NCBI RefSeq assembly: GCF_012932375.1
Contig: NZ_JAAIIG010000003.1
Location: 186,001-250,000 of the forward strand
Reading direction: 5' to 3'
Source of the DNA: Bifidobacterium olomucense
GTDB lineage: Bacteria > Actinomycetota > Actinomycetes > Actinomycetales > Bifidobacteriaceae
DNA length: 64,000 nucleotides
Part shown: positions 10,353 to 19,303 of the stretch, piece after piece
Position numbering within the stretch: position 1 is the first letter of the stretch
Layout of the letters: each line of letters opens with the position of its first letter
Notes under the pieces: generated by a model
Seen by the model: the letters and a program-made list of their open reading frames with translations, nothing else
Databases searched by the model: none
What the model was told of the DNA's origin: nothing
Made by a program: the position numbers and the translations under genes

Positions 10353-11417
10353 TTAGAAGGTCTTGCTGACATCGCTCGTAGGCGTCAGCCCCAGATGCTG
10401 CCAAGCTTTCTCAGTCGCGACACGGCCTTTGGGCGTACGCATCAGGAATCCCTCTCGTACGAGATACGGTTCGCAAACGGTTTCCACCGTCTCGGATTCC
10501 TCACCGACCATGGCGGCGAGATTATTAAGACCAACCGGGCCGCCACCAAAATTACGCACAATAGCGTTAAGCACTGCAAGATCAAGTCGGTCGAGACCTT
10601 CCGAATCAATCTGGTAGAGGGCCAAGGCCTCCTTGACATCATCGGGGCGCACCATGATGAGATCATGGACAATGGCCCAATCACGCACACGGCGCAACAA
10701 TCGATTAGCGATACGCGGGGTGCCACGAGAACGCAGGGCAAGCTCGTGAGCAGAGCCGTCGTCCAGATTCACGCCCAGCACATTTGCGGATCGCTCGATA
10801 AGTTTTTCCAGCTCCTCCTGTGGATAGAAGTCAAGATGTGCAGTGAAACCGAAGCGTGCGCGCAATGGACTCGGCAGCATTCCTTCACGCGTAGTTGCCC
10901 CGATCACGGTGAATCGCGGCAATGTCAGTGGAATCGAGCTGGCACCCGGACCTTTTCCCACCATGACATCCACACGAAAATCCTCCATGGCAATGTATAG
11001 CAATTCTTCGGCGGCACGTGGCAAACGATGAATCTCATCAATGAACAATACTTCACCGGTGTCCAACGAGCTCAGGATAGAGGCAAGATCACCGGCATGT
11101 TGCACAGCAGGACCGGAAGTCACACGAATCGGAACTTCCAATTCGTTGGCGACGATCATGGCCAATGTGGTCTTGCCAAGTCCGGGAGGACCTGCAAGCA
11201 GAATATGGTCCGGCGGCACGTCTCTCTTGCGGGCCGCATCAAGGAACAGCTGCAACTGAGCTTTAAGCCTCGGTTGCCCGATGAAACCATCCAGTACATG
11301 CGGACGCAGCTCCTCATCACTCACCGGCTCATTGCCAATAGGCGATGACGAGACCATGCGTAACGATTCTTCGTTGGCACCAGTGTTGGAAGTGCCGTAG
11401 GTCATATCATCATTCAT
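10353..11417 (-). CDS. ruvB: Holliday junction branch-migration ATPase RuvB
   Basis: The 354-residue AAA+ motor has Walker [10 protein letters not shown] at residues 75-83, Walker B LFIDEIH at 124-130, sensor 1 in the [18 protein letters not shown] stretch (arginine finger region), and a C-terminal winged helix that binds DNA ([16 protein letters not shown]). With RuvA it drives branch migration during recombinational repair. Its ATG shares a base with the ruvA stop (TGATG), so the two are translationally coupled and both fall under the LexA-box promoter upstream of ruvA. Confidence 0.97.
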   Translation of the reverse strand: MNDDMTYGTSNTGANEESLRMVSSSPIGNEPVSDEELRPHVLDGFIGQPRLKAQLQLFLDAARKRDVPPDHILLAGPPGLGKTTLAMIVANELEVPIRVTSGPAVQHAGDLASILSSLDTGEVLFIDEIHRLPRAAEELLYIAMEDFRVDVMVGKGPGASSIPLTLPRFTVIGATTREGMLPSPLRARFGFTAHLDFYPQEELEKLIERSANVLGVNLDDGSAHELALRSRGTPRIANRLLRRVRDWAIVHDLIMVRPDDVKEALALYQIDSEGLDRLDLAVLNAIVRNFGGGPVGLNNLAAMVGEESETVETVCEPYLVREGFLMRTPKGRVATEKAWQHLGLTPTSDVSKTF

Positions 11418-12046
11418 CAGCGACCTCTATCCATCAGCGCCAAGGCGAAACGCAACACACGCGGCACATCATCCGACGTCAGAGGAGTGTTGATGTCATT
11501 GTCGTTGATGGCCTCGTTGACAGCCTGCTGCGCATCCTGCTGGCGCCATCCCAATGACATCAGACCCTCGACAACCTGCTTCATCCCGGTATCGACTGCA
11601 GATACGGTCACACCCTGCTCAGCAGATATGTTGCCTTCTATCTGGCTTAGATCGATAGATCCCTTCAATTCGAGGATAATCTTCTGAGCGCCCTTCTTGC
11701 CTAGACCTGGTGCTTTGGCGAGGGCCGCAGCATCATTATCTGCAATGGCATGGGCTAATTGCACCGGCGTTAAGGTGGATAGCAACGACTGTGCCACTTT
11801 GGGACCGATGCCAGACACTTTGATGAGTTGCAAGAAGGTTTTTTTGGCGTCCTTATCCAAGAACCCATGCAGCGTAATGGCATCCTGAGAGAGATTCATG
11901 TAGGTGTAGACACGCGTCTCTTGACCTGAATGCAATCGACTCAGATCCGTGGAGGACATGCGGACTTCATAACCCACTCCCCCAACGTTGACCAACGCGG
12001 TATCGGCCTCCACCGATTCAACCCGCCCGAACAGCATGCCGATCAT
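11417..12046 (-). CDS. ruvA: Holliday junction DNA-binding protein RuvA
   Basis: This 209-residue protein has an OB fold at the N-terminus ([12 protein letters not shown]), tandem helix-hairpin-helix motifs ([17 protein letters not shown] and [15 protein letters not shown], residues ~70-130), and a C-terminal domain III that contacts RuvB. It holds the four-way junction for RuvB. Separated from ruvC by an 89-bp gap that contains its own promoter and a LexA box, so ruvAB can be induced by DNA damage independently of ruvC. Confidence 0.97.
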   Translation of the reverse strand: MIGMLFGRVESVEADTALVNVGGVGYEVRMSSTDLSRLHSGQETRVYTYMNLSQDAITLHGFLDKDAKKTFLQLIKVSGIGPKVAQSLLSTLTPVQLAHAIADNDAAALAKAPGLGKKGAQKIILELKGSIDLSQIEGNISAEQGVTVSAVDTGMKQVVEGLMSLGWRQQDAQQAVNEAINDNDINTPLTSDDVPRVLRFALALMDRGR

Positions 12047-12114
12047 GGCTCACTCCTTGCATCAATCTCCTGTGGATGGCAATAACCGCACAGAGCGCCA
12101 GACCACACCACACT

Positions 12115-12135
12115 CGAACAACTGTTCGAATTATA
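12115..12135 (-). promoter_or_regulatory. LexA (SOS) box with adjacent -10 for ruvAB
   Basis: CGAACAACTGTTCG at 12115-12128 fits the Gram-positive/actinobacterial LexA consensus CGAAC-N4-GTTCG exactly. Immediately before it in the ruvA direction is TATAAT (12135-12130), an ideal -10. LexA bound here would cover the transcription start. The site is about 70 bases upstream of the ruvA ATG and abuts the ruvC stop. Confidence 0.85.
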
Positions 12136-12720
12136 CTACATGCCGCGGTCGTGGTTGATACGTCGTCGCGTCATATGCTGTGCGGCTTCGGCCCATTGAC
12201 GTTGGGCAGGAGTCAGATGCTGTTCGCGCTCCCCGCCTTGCAAGGCCCCTGCCGGGCGCAAGGCATGGCAGATGGCCAAGGCAAGTGCATCAGCCGCGTC
12301 GGCTGGCGTAGGCATTTTCGTCAGGTTCAAAATACGTGTCACCATACGTTCCACTTGAATCTTTTGAGCCTGTCCGTTGCCGGTGATGGCAAGCTTCGCC
12401 TCTGTAGGCGTATGTAGGGCAACCGGAATATTTCGCTGCGCTGCAGCCAGCATGGCAAGCCCTGCGGCTTGTGCAGTGCCAAGCACCGTGTTGCGATTGG
12501 ATTGCGCGAAAACACGTTCGATGGACACACTGTCTGGTGCGAATCGATCCATTTTTTCCGCCAAACCGTTATAGATAGCCAACAGGCGCAAATCCTGCGA
12601 TATATCAGGAGAGGAACGCACCACATCCACGTGAATAAACGAAAGCCGGCGATGTTCGCCGGCTTCGATCACGCCGACCCCGCAGCGTGTCAGCCCGGGA
12701 TCGACGCCAAGGATAATCAC
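12136..12720 (-). CDS. ruvC: Holliday junction resolvase RuvC
   Basis: The 194-residue endonuclease cuts four-way junctions. It opens with [14 protein letters not shown], giving the first catalytic Asp at residue 7, and has [10 protein letters not shown] (catalytic Glu) and a late acidic pair in [15 protein letters not shown]. The family usually ends near residue 170-180; here a charged tail ([29 protein letters not shown]) extends it slightly. It follows yebC by 6 bases, so it is probably co-transcribed with yebC, while ruvAB have an extra LexA-controlled promoter. Confidence 0.96.
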   Translation of the reverse strand: MIILGVDPGLTRCGVGVIEAGEHRRLSFIHVDVVRSSPDISQDLRLLAIYNGLAEKMDRFAPDSVSIERVFAQSNRNTVLGTAQAAGLAMLAAAQRNIPVALHTPTEAKLAITGNGQAQKIQVERMVTRILNLTKMPTPADAADALALAICHALRPAGALQGGEREQHLTPAQRQWAEAAQHMTRRRINHDRGM

Positions 12721-12726
12721 TGGGAA

Positions 12727-13482
12727 TTACTCCTCGTCAAGCTGGGCCATGACCTCGTCGGAGGCAGTCCAGTTGGAATAGATATTCTGCACATCGTCCA
12801 GATCATCGAGCTTGTCGATAAGGTTCGACACCTTGCGGGCGTCCTCAAGGCTCAGCTCCACCTCATTCTTCGGCTGCATGACCTGATCGGCGGAATCGTA
12901 GTCAAAACCGGCATCCTGCAGGGCCTTGCGCACGGTGAACAGATCAGACGGGCCGGTAATGACGGTGAAGACCTCACCATCGTCGGTCACATCTTCCGCA
13001 CCGGCTTCGGCAGCAACTTCAAAGAGCTTATCGAAGTCCACACCCTCGGACGGAACGACGATCTGTCCCTTGCGCTCGAAGTTGAAGGACACGGAACCGG
13101 AAGTAGCCAGAGATCCATTGCCCTTGGTCAGGGTGGAACGCACTTCGGCGGCAGCACGGTTGCGGTTATCGGTCAAGCATTCGATGATGAGGCCAACACC
13201 TGCAGGGGCATAGCCCTCGTATACGATGTCCTCATAGTTGGCGGCACCATCTTCGGCACCGGAACCACGCTTAACGGCGCGGGCAATGTTGTCGGCCGGC
13301 ATGGAAGCCTTCTTGGCCTTGTAGATGGCATCGTACAGGGACGGGTTGCCATCCGGATCACCACCGCCAAGGCGGGCGGCGATTTCAATGTTCTTGATGA
13401 GCTTGGCGAAGAGCTTGCCGCGCTTGGCGTCGATAGCGGCCTTCTTGTGCTTGGTGGTCGCCCACTTGGAATGACCTGACAT
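12727..13482 (-). CDS. YebC/PmpR-family transcriptional/translational regulator
   Basis: This 251-residue protein begins [25 protein letters not shown], the family hallmark, and contains the [30 protein letters not shown] block (residues ~42-72). The family has been described as DNA-binding regulators and, more recently, as a factor easing translation of some proline-rich stretches. The ATG at 13482 has AGGAG five bases upstream, so the five-residue longer start is rejected. The family is found next to ruvC in very many bacteria, as here. Confidence 0.95.
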   Translation of the reverse strand: MSGHSKWATTKHKKAAIDAKRGKLFAKLIKNIEIAARLGGGDPDGNPSLYDAIYKAKKASMPADNIARAVKRGSGAEDGAANYEDIVYEGYAPAGVGLIIECLTDNRNRAAAEVRSTLTKGNGSLATSGSVSFNFERKGQIVVPSEGVDFDKLFEVAAEAGAEDVTDDGEVFTVITGPSDLFTVRKALQDAGFDYDSADQVMQPKNEVELSLEDARKVSNLIDKLDDLDDVQNIYSNWTASDEVMAQLDEE

Positions 13483-13624
13483 TAATGCTCCTAGCAATTA
13501 GACGGATGATGTCAAACGGAATGATTGTAGGCCTGTAATCAGACATCGTCTGTTCACGGCTACGGTCTTCCACTTACTTATGCGTTTTTATAGAGATTAT
13601 CGAAAAATGTTGACCGATATGAAA

Positions 13625-14212
13625 CTAAGCCATAGGCAACTTGAATTGAGGAGCCAGACGTGCGAACGCCTCGGCATAGGCACGACGCTGATCGGACAAC
13701 AGAATCGGCATGGTGCGGGTCTGCGCGACGATAGGCATGAAATTCGCGTCGCCGTTCCAACGAGGCACTACATGCTGGTGCAGATGTGCGGCGACACCGG
13801 CCCCAGCTATCTCGCCCTGATTGATGCCGATATTGTATCCGTCCGGGTGAGAAACGGTTTCCATGACTTTCATGGCAAGGGTCGTGGCTTTCTCGAATTC
13901 GAACAGCTCGGCGTCGTCCAGTTCGGTGATGAATCCGACATGACGGTAGGGGCAAATCATCAGGTGCCCGACATTGTACGGATATAGATTCATGATGGCG
14001 AAAACATGTGTGCCACGCCAAGCGATCAGACCGTCCTCATCAGATTTATTTGGTCCTGCGCAGAACGGGCATTCCTTGGCTTTTGGCTTCGTGGGACGGT
14101 CCTCGTCATTACGCAGCACGTATGTCATACGCTGTGGAGTCCACAAACGTTCAACAGTGTCTTCCTGAGGTGGGAAATCAGCCGGATTATCGACTCGTAT
14201 AGTCTCGGTCAT
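13625..14212 (-). CDS. HIT-family hydrolase/phosphorylase (Ap4A phosphorylase-like)
   Basis: The 195-residue protein carries the histidine triad HLHQHVV at residues 143-149 (His143, 145, 147), preceded by NIGINQGEIAGAGVAAH, and a CPFC pair at 48-51 that may bind zinc. HIT enzymes act on nucleotide phosphoanhydrides. In Mycobacterium the homologue next to thrS (Rv2613c) is an Ap4A phosphorylase; the same neighbourhood and length make that the best guess. The ATG at 14212 follows AGGAGA; an upstream start (14245) would place the ribosome site inside the gene. Aminoacyl-tRNA synthetases produce Ap4A, a plausible functional link to thrS. Confidence 0.88.
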   Translation of the reverse strand: MTETIRVDNPADFPPQEDTVERLWTPQRMTYVLRNDEDRPTKPKAKECPFCAGPNKSDEDGLIAWRGTHVFAIMNLYPYNVGHLMICPYRHVGFITELDDAELFEFEKATTLAMKVMETVSHPDGYNIGINQGEIAGAGVAAHLHQHVVPRWNGDANFMPIVAQTRTMPILLSDQRRAYAEAFARLAPQFKLPMA

Positions 14213-14270
14213 GAAGGCGCTCTCCTTTCCGGAATCGATGTTCATCTTTTGATCGGTTCGCTCATCGACA

Positions 14271-14314
14271 AACTGAGGGGAGCCAGCAGCAAATGTCTGG
14301 ACTCCCCCTCAGTT
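14271..14314 (-). terminator. Bulged GC-rich hairpin between thrS and the HIT gene
   Basis: AACTGAGGGGAG-CCAG at 14271-14286 pairs with CTGG-CTCCCCCTCAGTT at 14297-14314 with small bulges. It lies 42 bases past the thrS stop. There is no strong T-run. It probably attenuates or ends thrS transcription before the HIT gene. Confidence 0.55.
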
Positions 14315-14355
14315 CTTCGGTCTCGACGACTCGCTCTAGAGTCGGGCGATTATCG

Positions 14356-16389
14356 TCAGTCTTCGACTGCGGCGTTGAAATCGTCTGCGGAATTCACCTG
14401 AACCCGCTTCTTGATCACGGTGAGAATCTGCTCACGAGCCTTGTCGACCGGCACACCGTTGAGCTGGCTTCCATCGCGGAAGCGGAAGCTCACGGCATTG
14501 TTATTCATATCCTCCTCGCCGACGATGAGGATGAACGGCACCTTGGACTTAGAAGCATTGCGGATCTTCTTGCCGAAACGGTCGTCGGAGTAATCGATCT
14601 CACAACGGACCATTTCATCCTCAAGCGACTTGACGAAACCAGCCAGATGCGGAGCGAACTCGTCCGCCACCGGCACGCCAAGCACCTGTACCGGAGCAAG
14701 CCACGCCGGGAACGCGCCGGCGTAGTGTTCCAGCAGCACGGCGAAGAAACGCTCGATGGAGCCGAACAGAGCACGGTGAATCATCACCGGGCGCTGGTGG
14801 GTGCCGTCCTTCGCAATGTACTCAAGCTGGAAACGCTCAGGCAGATTGAAATCAAGCTGGATGGTCGAGACCTGCCAAGTACGGCCGATGGCATCGCGGG
14901 CCTGCACGGAGATCTTCGGGCCGTAGAAGGCGGCACCACCCGGATCGGCAACGAGGTCAAGGTGAGATGCCTCGGCGACCTCACGCAACGTGTTGGTAGC
15001 CTCCTCCCAGATCTCATCGGAACCGACATACTTGTTCGGATCCTTGGTGGAAAGCTCCAAGTAGAAGTCGGACAGACCGAAATCGCGCAGAACCTTAAGC
15101 ACGAAGGTGAGCAGGTTGGTCAGTTCGTCCTTCATCTGCTCACGGGTGCAGTAGATGTGGGAATCATCCTGAGTAAGGCCACGCACGCGGGTCAGGCCGT
15201 GGACCTCGCCGGACTTCTCGTAGCGGTACACGGTGCCGAACTCGAAGAGGCGCAGCGGCAGCTCACGGTAGGAGCGCTGGCGCGACTTGAAGATCAGGTT
15301 GTGCATCGGGCAGTTCATTGGCTTGAGGTAGTAGTCTGCGCCCGGCTTGGTGATGTTGCCCTCGGCGTCCTTCTCCTCGTCCAGGTGCATCGGCGGGTAC
15401 ATGCCATCCTTGTACCAGTGCAGGTGGCCGGAGGTCTCGTACAGGCCGCCTTTGGTGATGTGCGGGGTCTGGACGAAGCTGTAGTGGTACTTGCGATGCA
15501 TCTCGCGGGAGTAGTCCTCCATCGCGTTGATCACTGCTGCGCCCTTCGGATGGAATACGGCCAGACCGGGGCCAATCTCATCCGGGAAGGAGAACAGGTC
15601 CATCTCGGCACCGAGCTTACGATGGTCACGCTTGGCGGCCTCCTCCAAACGGGTCTGGTAGGCCTTAAGATCTTCCTTGGTGGCCCATGCGGTGCCGTAG
15701 ATGCGCTGCATGGTAGGGTTCTTTTCGGAACCGCGCCAGTAGGCGGCTGCGGAGCGCTCGATCTTGAAGGCCTTGATGAAGCGGGTGTTCGGCAGGTGCG
15801 GACCGCGGCACAGGTCCTTCCAGACAGTATTGCCGTCGCGGTCCACGTTGTCGTAGAAGCTAAGCTCCTTCTCGGCGATCTCGGTGGCGGCGGCCGGATC
15901 GAGGTGCGCCTCCTTGTCCTTGATGAGCTCGATCTTGAAAGGCTGATCGGACTCTTCGGCCAAAGCCTCATCCTCGGTCACCACGCGACGGCGGAAGGAC
16001 TGGGAGGACTTGATGATGTGCTGCATGCGCTTTTCGATCTCCTTGAGATCGTCCGGCGTGAAAGGCTTGTCCACCTGGAAGTCGTAGTAGAAACCGTCCT
16101 TGATCACAGGACCCACGCCCAGCTTGGCGTCCGGGTAGATTTCCTGCACAGCCTGAGCCATAACATGCGTAGCTGAGTGACGCATGATCGCGAGGCCGTC
16201 CTCGGAGTCGAGGGCGATCGGCATCACGGAGTCACCGTCAGCAAGCGGCGTATAAAGATCACGGTTTTCGCCGTTGATCTTGACGGCGATGATGTTCTTG
16301 TCATCAGCGAACAGCTCGACGCCGGTGGTGGTTGCTTCCACCTCCTTCGCTTCGCCGTTGACCGTAATGGAGATGGAGCTTAACGCCAT
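14356..16389 (-). CDS. thrS: Threonine--tRNA ligase
   Basis: This 677-residue class II synthetase charges tRNA-Thr. It has an N-terminal TGS domain (residues ~1-60), an editing domain with the [11 protein letters not shown] zinc-type His motif, the catalytic core with [26 protein letters not shown] (zinc Cys in NCPMH) and motif 2 [26 protein letters not shown], motif 3 [14 protein letters not shown], and the C-terminal anticodon-binding domain. I placed the start at 16389 ([12 protein letters not shown]) because AAGGAC precedes it; an earlier ATG at 16596 would read through the tRNA-Gly gene. I saw no T-box leader. Confidence 0.97.
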   Translation of the reverse strand: MALSSISITVNGEAKEVEATTTGVELFADDKNIIAVKINGENRDLYTPLADGDSVMPIALDSEDGLAIMRHSATHVMAQAVQEIYPDAKLGVGPVIKDGFYYDFQVDKPFTPDDLKEIEKRMQHIIKSSQSFRRRVVTEDEALAEESDQPFKIELIKDKEAHLDPAAATEIAEKELSFYDNVDRDGNTVWKDLCRGPHLPNTRFIKAFKIERSAAAYWRGSEKNPTMQRIYGTAWATKEDLKAYQTRLEEAAKRDHRKLGAEMDLFSFPDEIGPGLAVFHPKGAAVINAMEDYSREMHRKYHYSFVQTPHITKGGLYETSGHLHWYKDGMYPPMHLDEEKDAEGNITKPGADYYLKPMNCPMHNLIFKSRQRSYRELPLRLFEFGTVYRYEKSGEVHGLTRVRGLTQDDSHIYCTREQMKDELTNLLTFVLKVLRDFGLSDFYLELSTKDPNKYVGSDEIWEEATNTLREVAEASHLDLVADPGGAAFYGPKISVQARDAIGRTWQVSTIQLDFNLPERFQLEYIAKDGTHQRPVMIHRALFGSIERFFAVLLEHYAGAFPAWLAPVQVLGVPVADEFAPHLAGFVKSLEDEMVRCEIDYSDDRFGKKIRNASKSKVPFILIVGEEDMNNNAVSFRFRDGSQLNGVPVDKAREQILTVIKKRVQVNSADDFNAAVED

Positions 16390-16509
16390 GATATGTCCTT
16401 TGCTATCGGGGTCCGCGTTACTAATGTGCAGGCCTGGACTGATAATCAACAGTGGACACGATAGGCACTGCGTCAGACAAACGCATGAGTGAATCGCAAC
16501 AATACAGAA

Positions 16510-16531
16510 AGACCTCGCCAAAGCGAGGTCT
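16510..16531 (-). terminator. Rho-independent terminator of the tRNA cluster
   Basis: Perfect 9-bp stem (16510-16518 with 16523-16531; AGACCTCGC) with a 4-base loop, followed on the minus strand by TTTCTGTATT. It sits 7 bases past the last tRNA gene. Confidence 0.85.
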
Positions 16532-16538
16532 GAAGTGG

Positions 16539-16611
16539 AGCGGACAACGGGACTCGAACCCGCGGTCTCAACCTTGGCAAGGTTGCGCTTTACCAACTAA
16601 GCTATGTCCGC
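16539..16611 (-). tRNA. tRNA-Gly (GCC)
   Basis: The minus strand folds into a standard 73-base cloverleaf with acceptor GCGGACA/TGTCCGC, anticodon stem CAACC/GGTTG and loop TTGCCAA giving anticodon GCC. The T arm GCGGGTTCGAGTCCCGT is canonical. Discriminator base is T; CCA is not encoded. Sequence identical to the copy at 16971-17043. Confidence 0.95.
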
Positions 16612-16642
16612 AAAGGATTCCGCCGTGAGAAGCGGATTCCAG

Positions 16643-16715
16643 TGGGCGATGTAGGAATCGAACCTACGACCCCTTCGGTGTGAACGAAGTGCGCTAGCCG
16701 CTGCGCCAATCGCCC
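16643..16715 (-). tRNA. tRNA-Val (CAC)
   Basis: 73-base cloverleaf on the minus strand with acceptor GGGCGAT/ATCGCCC, anticodon stem CTTCG/CGAAG and loop TTCACAC giving anticodon CAC. T arm GTAGGTTCGATTCCTAC. Discriminator A. Confidence 0.95.
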
Positions 16716-16761
16716 GATGAAATCGGTATTCAGTTATGTACAACGAGACTTCCATCTCTTG

Positions 16762-16833
16762 TGGGCGATACAAGATTCGAACTTGTGACCCCTTCCGTGT
16801 CAGGGAAGTGCGCTACCTCTGCGCCAACCGCCC
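16762..16833 (-). tRNA. tRNA-Val (GAC)
   Basis: 72-base cloverleaf on the minus strand with acceptor GGGCGGT/ATCGCCC (one G-U pair), anticodon stem CTTCC/GGAAG and loop CTGACAC giving anticodon GAC. T arm ACAAGTTCGAATCTTGT. Discriminator A. Confidence 0.95.
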
Positions 16834-16872
16834 GGTCCTAGTCAATACATTGATTTACATCAACGTCCTGAG

Positions 16873-16943
16873 AGGTGGGTACGAGAGTCGAACTCGTCTA
16901 TACGGCTTTGCAGGCCGCTGCCTAACCGCTTGGCTAACCCACC
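16873..16943 (-). tRNA. tRNA-Cys (GCA)
   Basis: 71-base cloverleaf on the minus strand with acceptor GGTGGGT/ACCCACC, anticodon stem GCGGC/GCCGT (one G-U pair) and loop CTGCAAA giving anticodon GCA. T arm ACGAGTTCGACTCTCGT. Discriminator T, the usual Cys-tRNA identity base (U73). Confidence 0.95.
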
Positions 16944-16970
16944 GTAAGGTCTGTCAACTCAAGGACCTAG

Positions 16971-17043
16971 AGCGGACAACGGGACTCGAACCCGCGGTCT
17001 CAACCTTGGCAAGGTTGCGCTTTACCAACTAAGCTATGTCCGC
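16971..17043 (-). tRNA. tRNA-Gly (GCC), second copy
   Basis: Identical over all 73 bases to tRNA-Gly at 16539-16611. It is the first gene of the cluster in transcription order (Gly-Cys-Val-Val-Gly). Two identical copies at the ends suggest duplication to meet demand for GGC/GGT codons. Confidence 0.95.
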
Positions 17044-17177
17044 ATGTACTCAGCTCGGTTATCCTCGCCGAAGCACGAGTGATTACTATACTCGTCTATC
17101 CGCAATTCGTCTAATCCGGCGTGTCGTGATTATTCTACATGCCCCGTTCATGCCCTGTTCCGTCATTTATTCTTTTC

Positions 17178-17218
17178 CATCTTCAGCTTGCGCTCGCTGA
17201 TGGCTAAAGCTGAAGATG
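17178..17218. repeat. 12-bp perfect inverted repeat upstream of the tRNA cluster and PAC2 gene
   Basis: CATCTTCAGCTT (17178-17189) and its exact complement (17207-17218) flank a 17-base spacer. The site lies in the 206-bp divergent region between the tRNA operon and the PAC2-family gene, about 32 bases before the latter's start. No T-run follows on either strand, so a protein-binding operator is as likely as a terminator. Nothing else recognisable is in this gap. Confidence 0.6.
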
Positions 17219-17249
17219 CGACCGCTTACGGCACGATACCCTAGGAACT

Positions 17250-18086
17250 ATGAGTGAAGAGTCGAATATGACGCAGCCGGTGATGATCGCCGCATTCGAA
17301 GGATGGAATGATGCCTGTCAGGCGGCCACGAATGTCGTCCGATATCTGGTGGGACACTATGAGTCTCGTGAGATTAGACATATCGATTGCGACGGCTTCT
17401 ATGACTATCAGATAGCCCGACCGATGCTGTGTCATGTATCCGGAAGAGCAAATCTCGTCTGGCCGCAAACCACGTTCTACGACATCACGTTGGATGCCGG
17501 ACGTCACCTGTATGCGCAGATAGCTCCTGAGCCCAATTACCATTGGAAGGAATATTGTTCCCAAAGCTTGCGTATCGCCGAGGAACTCGATGCGACGAAG
17601 GTGATTACCTTGGGATCCATGTTCTCCGATTGTCCGCATACCCGTCCGTTGCCAATCGCCGTAAGCGATGGCGAATGCCAGTGTGAATGTGACCGCGAAT
17701 ACAACGGTCCTGTGGGAATTCCCACCATTTTGGACTGGTCGGCGTCCGACGCAGGATTCGACCATACGTCTATGTGGGTATCCATTCCGCAATATCTCGG
17801 TAGCGACGATTGCGCAGCAGGAACAATACGCTTGTTAGACGCGTTAGGGAAACACATCGGCTATACATTTGACGTGTCCGCTCTGAAACGGAGAGCGGAG
17901 CAATGGAAGACTCAAGCATCCGCGCTGGTACGATGCAACGATCAATTACGTGAATACGTTAAACATTTGGAGCGCGAATATGACCTCAAGCGTCAAGCAG
18001 AGAAAGATGCGGGGGTAGGCACTCCGCAATGCGAGCAACTGGTCCGTGAGGCCGAGGAATTTCTACGGCAGATGGGCGATGAGTGA
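17250..18086 (+). CDS. PAC2-family protein (proteasome-assembly-chaperone-like fold)
   Basis: The 278-residue protein opens with MIAAFEGWNDACQAATNVVRYL and continues RHIDCDGFYDYQIARP, the pattern of the PAC2 family in Actinobacteria, related to eukaryotic proteasome-assembly chaperones and to archaeal PbaB. Its function in bacteria is unknown; bifidobacteria are not generally credited with a 20S proteasome, so the role may be unrelated. The C-terminal ~70 residues are charged and probably helical (SALKRRAEQWKTQASALV...REEAEEFLRQMGDE type). ATG at 17250 has AGGA only 4 bases upstream; ATG at 17268 is an alternative. Stands alone, ending in a hairpin. Confidence 0.8.
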   Translation: MSEESNMTQPVMIAAFEGWNDACQAATNVVRYLVGHYESREIRHIDCDGFYDYQIARPMLCHVSGRANLVWPQTTFYDITLDAGRHLYAQIAPEPNYHWKEYCSQSLRIAEELDATKVITLGSMFSDCPHTRPLPIAVSDGECQCECDREYNGPVGIPTILDWSASDAGFDHTSMWVSIPQYLGSDDCAAGTIRLLDALGKHIGYTFDVSALKRRAEQWKTQASALVRCNDQLREYVKHLEREYDLKRQAEKDAGVGTPQCEQLVREAEEFLRQMGDE

Positions 18087-18091
18087 TCGTA

Positions 18092-18122
18092 TTTTGCGTT
18101 CCGAGACCGTCGGATCGCAAAA
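18092..18122 (+). terminator. Hairpin after the PAC2 gene
   Basis: Arms 18092-18104 and 18110-18122 (TTTTGCGTTCCGA, one mismatch) with a 5-base loop, starting 6 bases past the stop codon. The T/A-rich base of the stem supports a terminator role. Confidence 0.65.
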
Positions 18123-18180
18123 CTGGCCTACTGCCATTACTTGATTCTGTTTGGATGCGAATCAGACCCTTCTCATAACA

Positions 18181-18219
18181 ATGAGGCGTGTCTCCCTGTT
18201 TTGCGGAGACACGCCTCAT
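18181..18219. terminator. Bidirectional hairpin between PAC2 gene and uppP
   Basis: Perfect 15-bp stem (18181-18195 with 18205-18219; ATGAGGCGTGTCTCC) with loop CTGTTTTGC, 20 bases from the uppP stop. It separates two convergent genes. Confidence 0.75.
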
Positions 18220-18239
18220 GCGATGTGTCGGTAAATTCC

Positions 18240-19157
18240 TTATGCGGCAGCGGCCACGGACGGATCAATAGCGGGCAGTACTCCGGCAATAAGCAGCAGA
18301 GCCACCACGACGGCCAATCCGATTCGATAGATGGCGAAAGCCTTGTAGGAGAAGGTGGAAACGAATTTCAGGAATCCGATGATGACCACATATCCCACAA
18401 AGAAAGCCACGAAGGTCGCCGCAATCGTAGGAATCCATCCGGGGAATGCGCCGATCGCGGTGCATGCAGCGGCATCCCCGGCAGAGCACGCATTGACATC
18501 CTTCACAGCGGACACGGATTCCAGTATTCCAGCACCGAACACCGCCGGAATGGCCATGAGGAAGCTGACACGCACAGCGGCTTCACGGGTGTAGCCCATC
18601 GCTCGGCCGAAAGTGATTGTGCCGCCGGAACGGGATACGCCAGGAATGAGTGCCAGCATCTGGCCGATACCGAAGAACAAGGCGTCCTTCCATGTCATTT
18701 GGTTCATGGTTTTCACCTGCTTGGCACGCGCATCGAAAACCCATAGGAGTATGCCGAACACAATCAGTACGGTTACCGTAATCCACAGGTTTCTCAGTGT
18801 CGTCTCAATAGCATCCTTGAACAACAGACCGGCGATGAGAATCGGCATGGTGCCGATGATGATGAACCATCCCATCTGCGTATCCGGGTTGTGTGCGCCC
18901 AGTCGGCTTTTAAGATCCTTGCCTTCTTTGCCAAATAGGGAACCGAACCAAGAACCGAGAATGCGAATAATGTCACGACGGTAATAGAGAATCACGGCAA
19001 GCTCGGTGCCCAACTGAATGATAGCCGTGAACGCGGCACCCGGATCCTTACCGATCATCAAGTCGCCGATAATGCGAATATGAGCGCTGGATGAAACAGG
19101 CAGATATTCGGTAAGCGCCTGAACCAATCCCATGAACAACGCCTGGAAGAAATTCAT
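18240..19157 (-). CDS. uppP: Undecaprenyl-diphosphatase
   Basis: This 305-residue integral membrane enzyme (BacA family) removes a phosphate from undecaprenyl diphosphate to recycle the lipid carrier for peptidoglycan and other wall polymers; overexpression in other bacteria gives bacitracin tolerance. The N-terminal signature ALTEYLPVSSSAHIRI (residues ~15-30) and the second motif PGVSRSGGTITFGRAMG (residues ~174-190) carry the family's catalytic residues. About eight hydrophobic segments. A ~30-residue insertion with Cys (VNACSAGDAAACTA) sits in a late loop. Single gene between a hairpin and a divergent promoter region. Confidence 0.95.
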   Translation of the reverse strand: MNFFQALFMGLVQALTEYLPVSSSAHIRIIGDLMIGKDPGAAFTAIIQLGTELAVILYYRRDIIRILGSWFGSLFGKEGKDLKSRLGAHNPDTQMGWFIIIGTMPILIAGLLFKDAIETTLRNLWITVTVLIVFGILLWVFDARAKQVKTMNQMTWKDALFFGIGQMLALIPGVSRSGGTITFGRAMGYTREAAVRVSFLMAIPAVFGAGILESVSAVKDVNACSAGDAAACTAIGAFPGWIPTIAATFVAFFVGYVVIIGFLKFVSTFSYKAFAIYRIGLAVVVALLLIAGVLPAIDPSVAAAA

Positions 19158-19303
19158 AACCCCTCGCGTTTTTCCTTATAGATATATGTGTTTTATAACG
19201 ATGAACACCCTACCCACAGGGGTGTAAAACAACACTAAGTTTTACGGGCATATATGATCTCTACAATGGAACCGGCAATGGTTCCAATAAGGATGGAGCG
19301 ACT

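Noticed and set aside
14293..16176. 627-codon plus-strand open frame antisense to thrS
   Set aside because: It is a shadow of thrS caused by GC-rich codon structure; the minus frame encodes all synthetase motifs and the antisense product matches no family.
16390..16538. Possible T-box leader for thrS
   Set aside because: The gap holds the tRNA terminator and the ribosome site; I found no T-box consensus or specifier stem.
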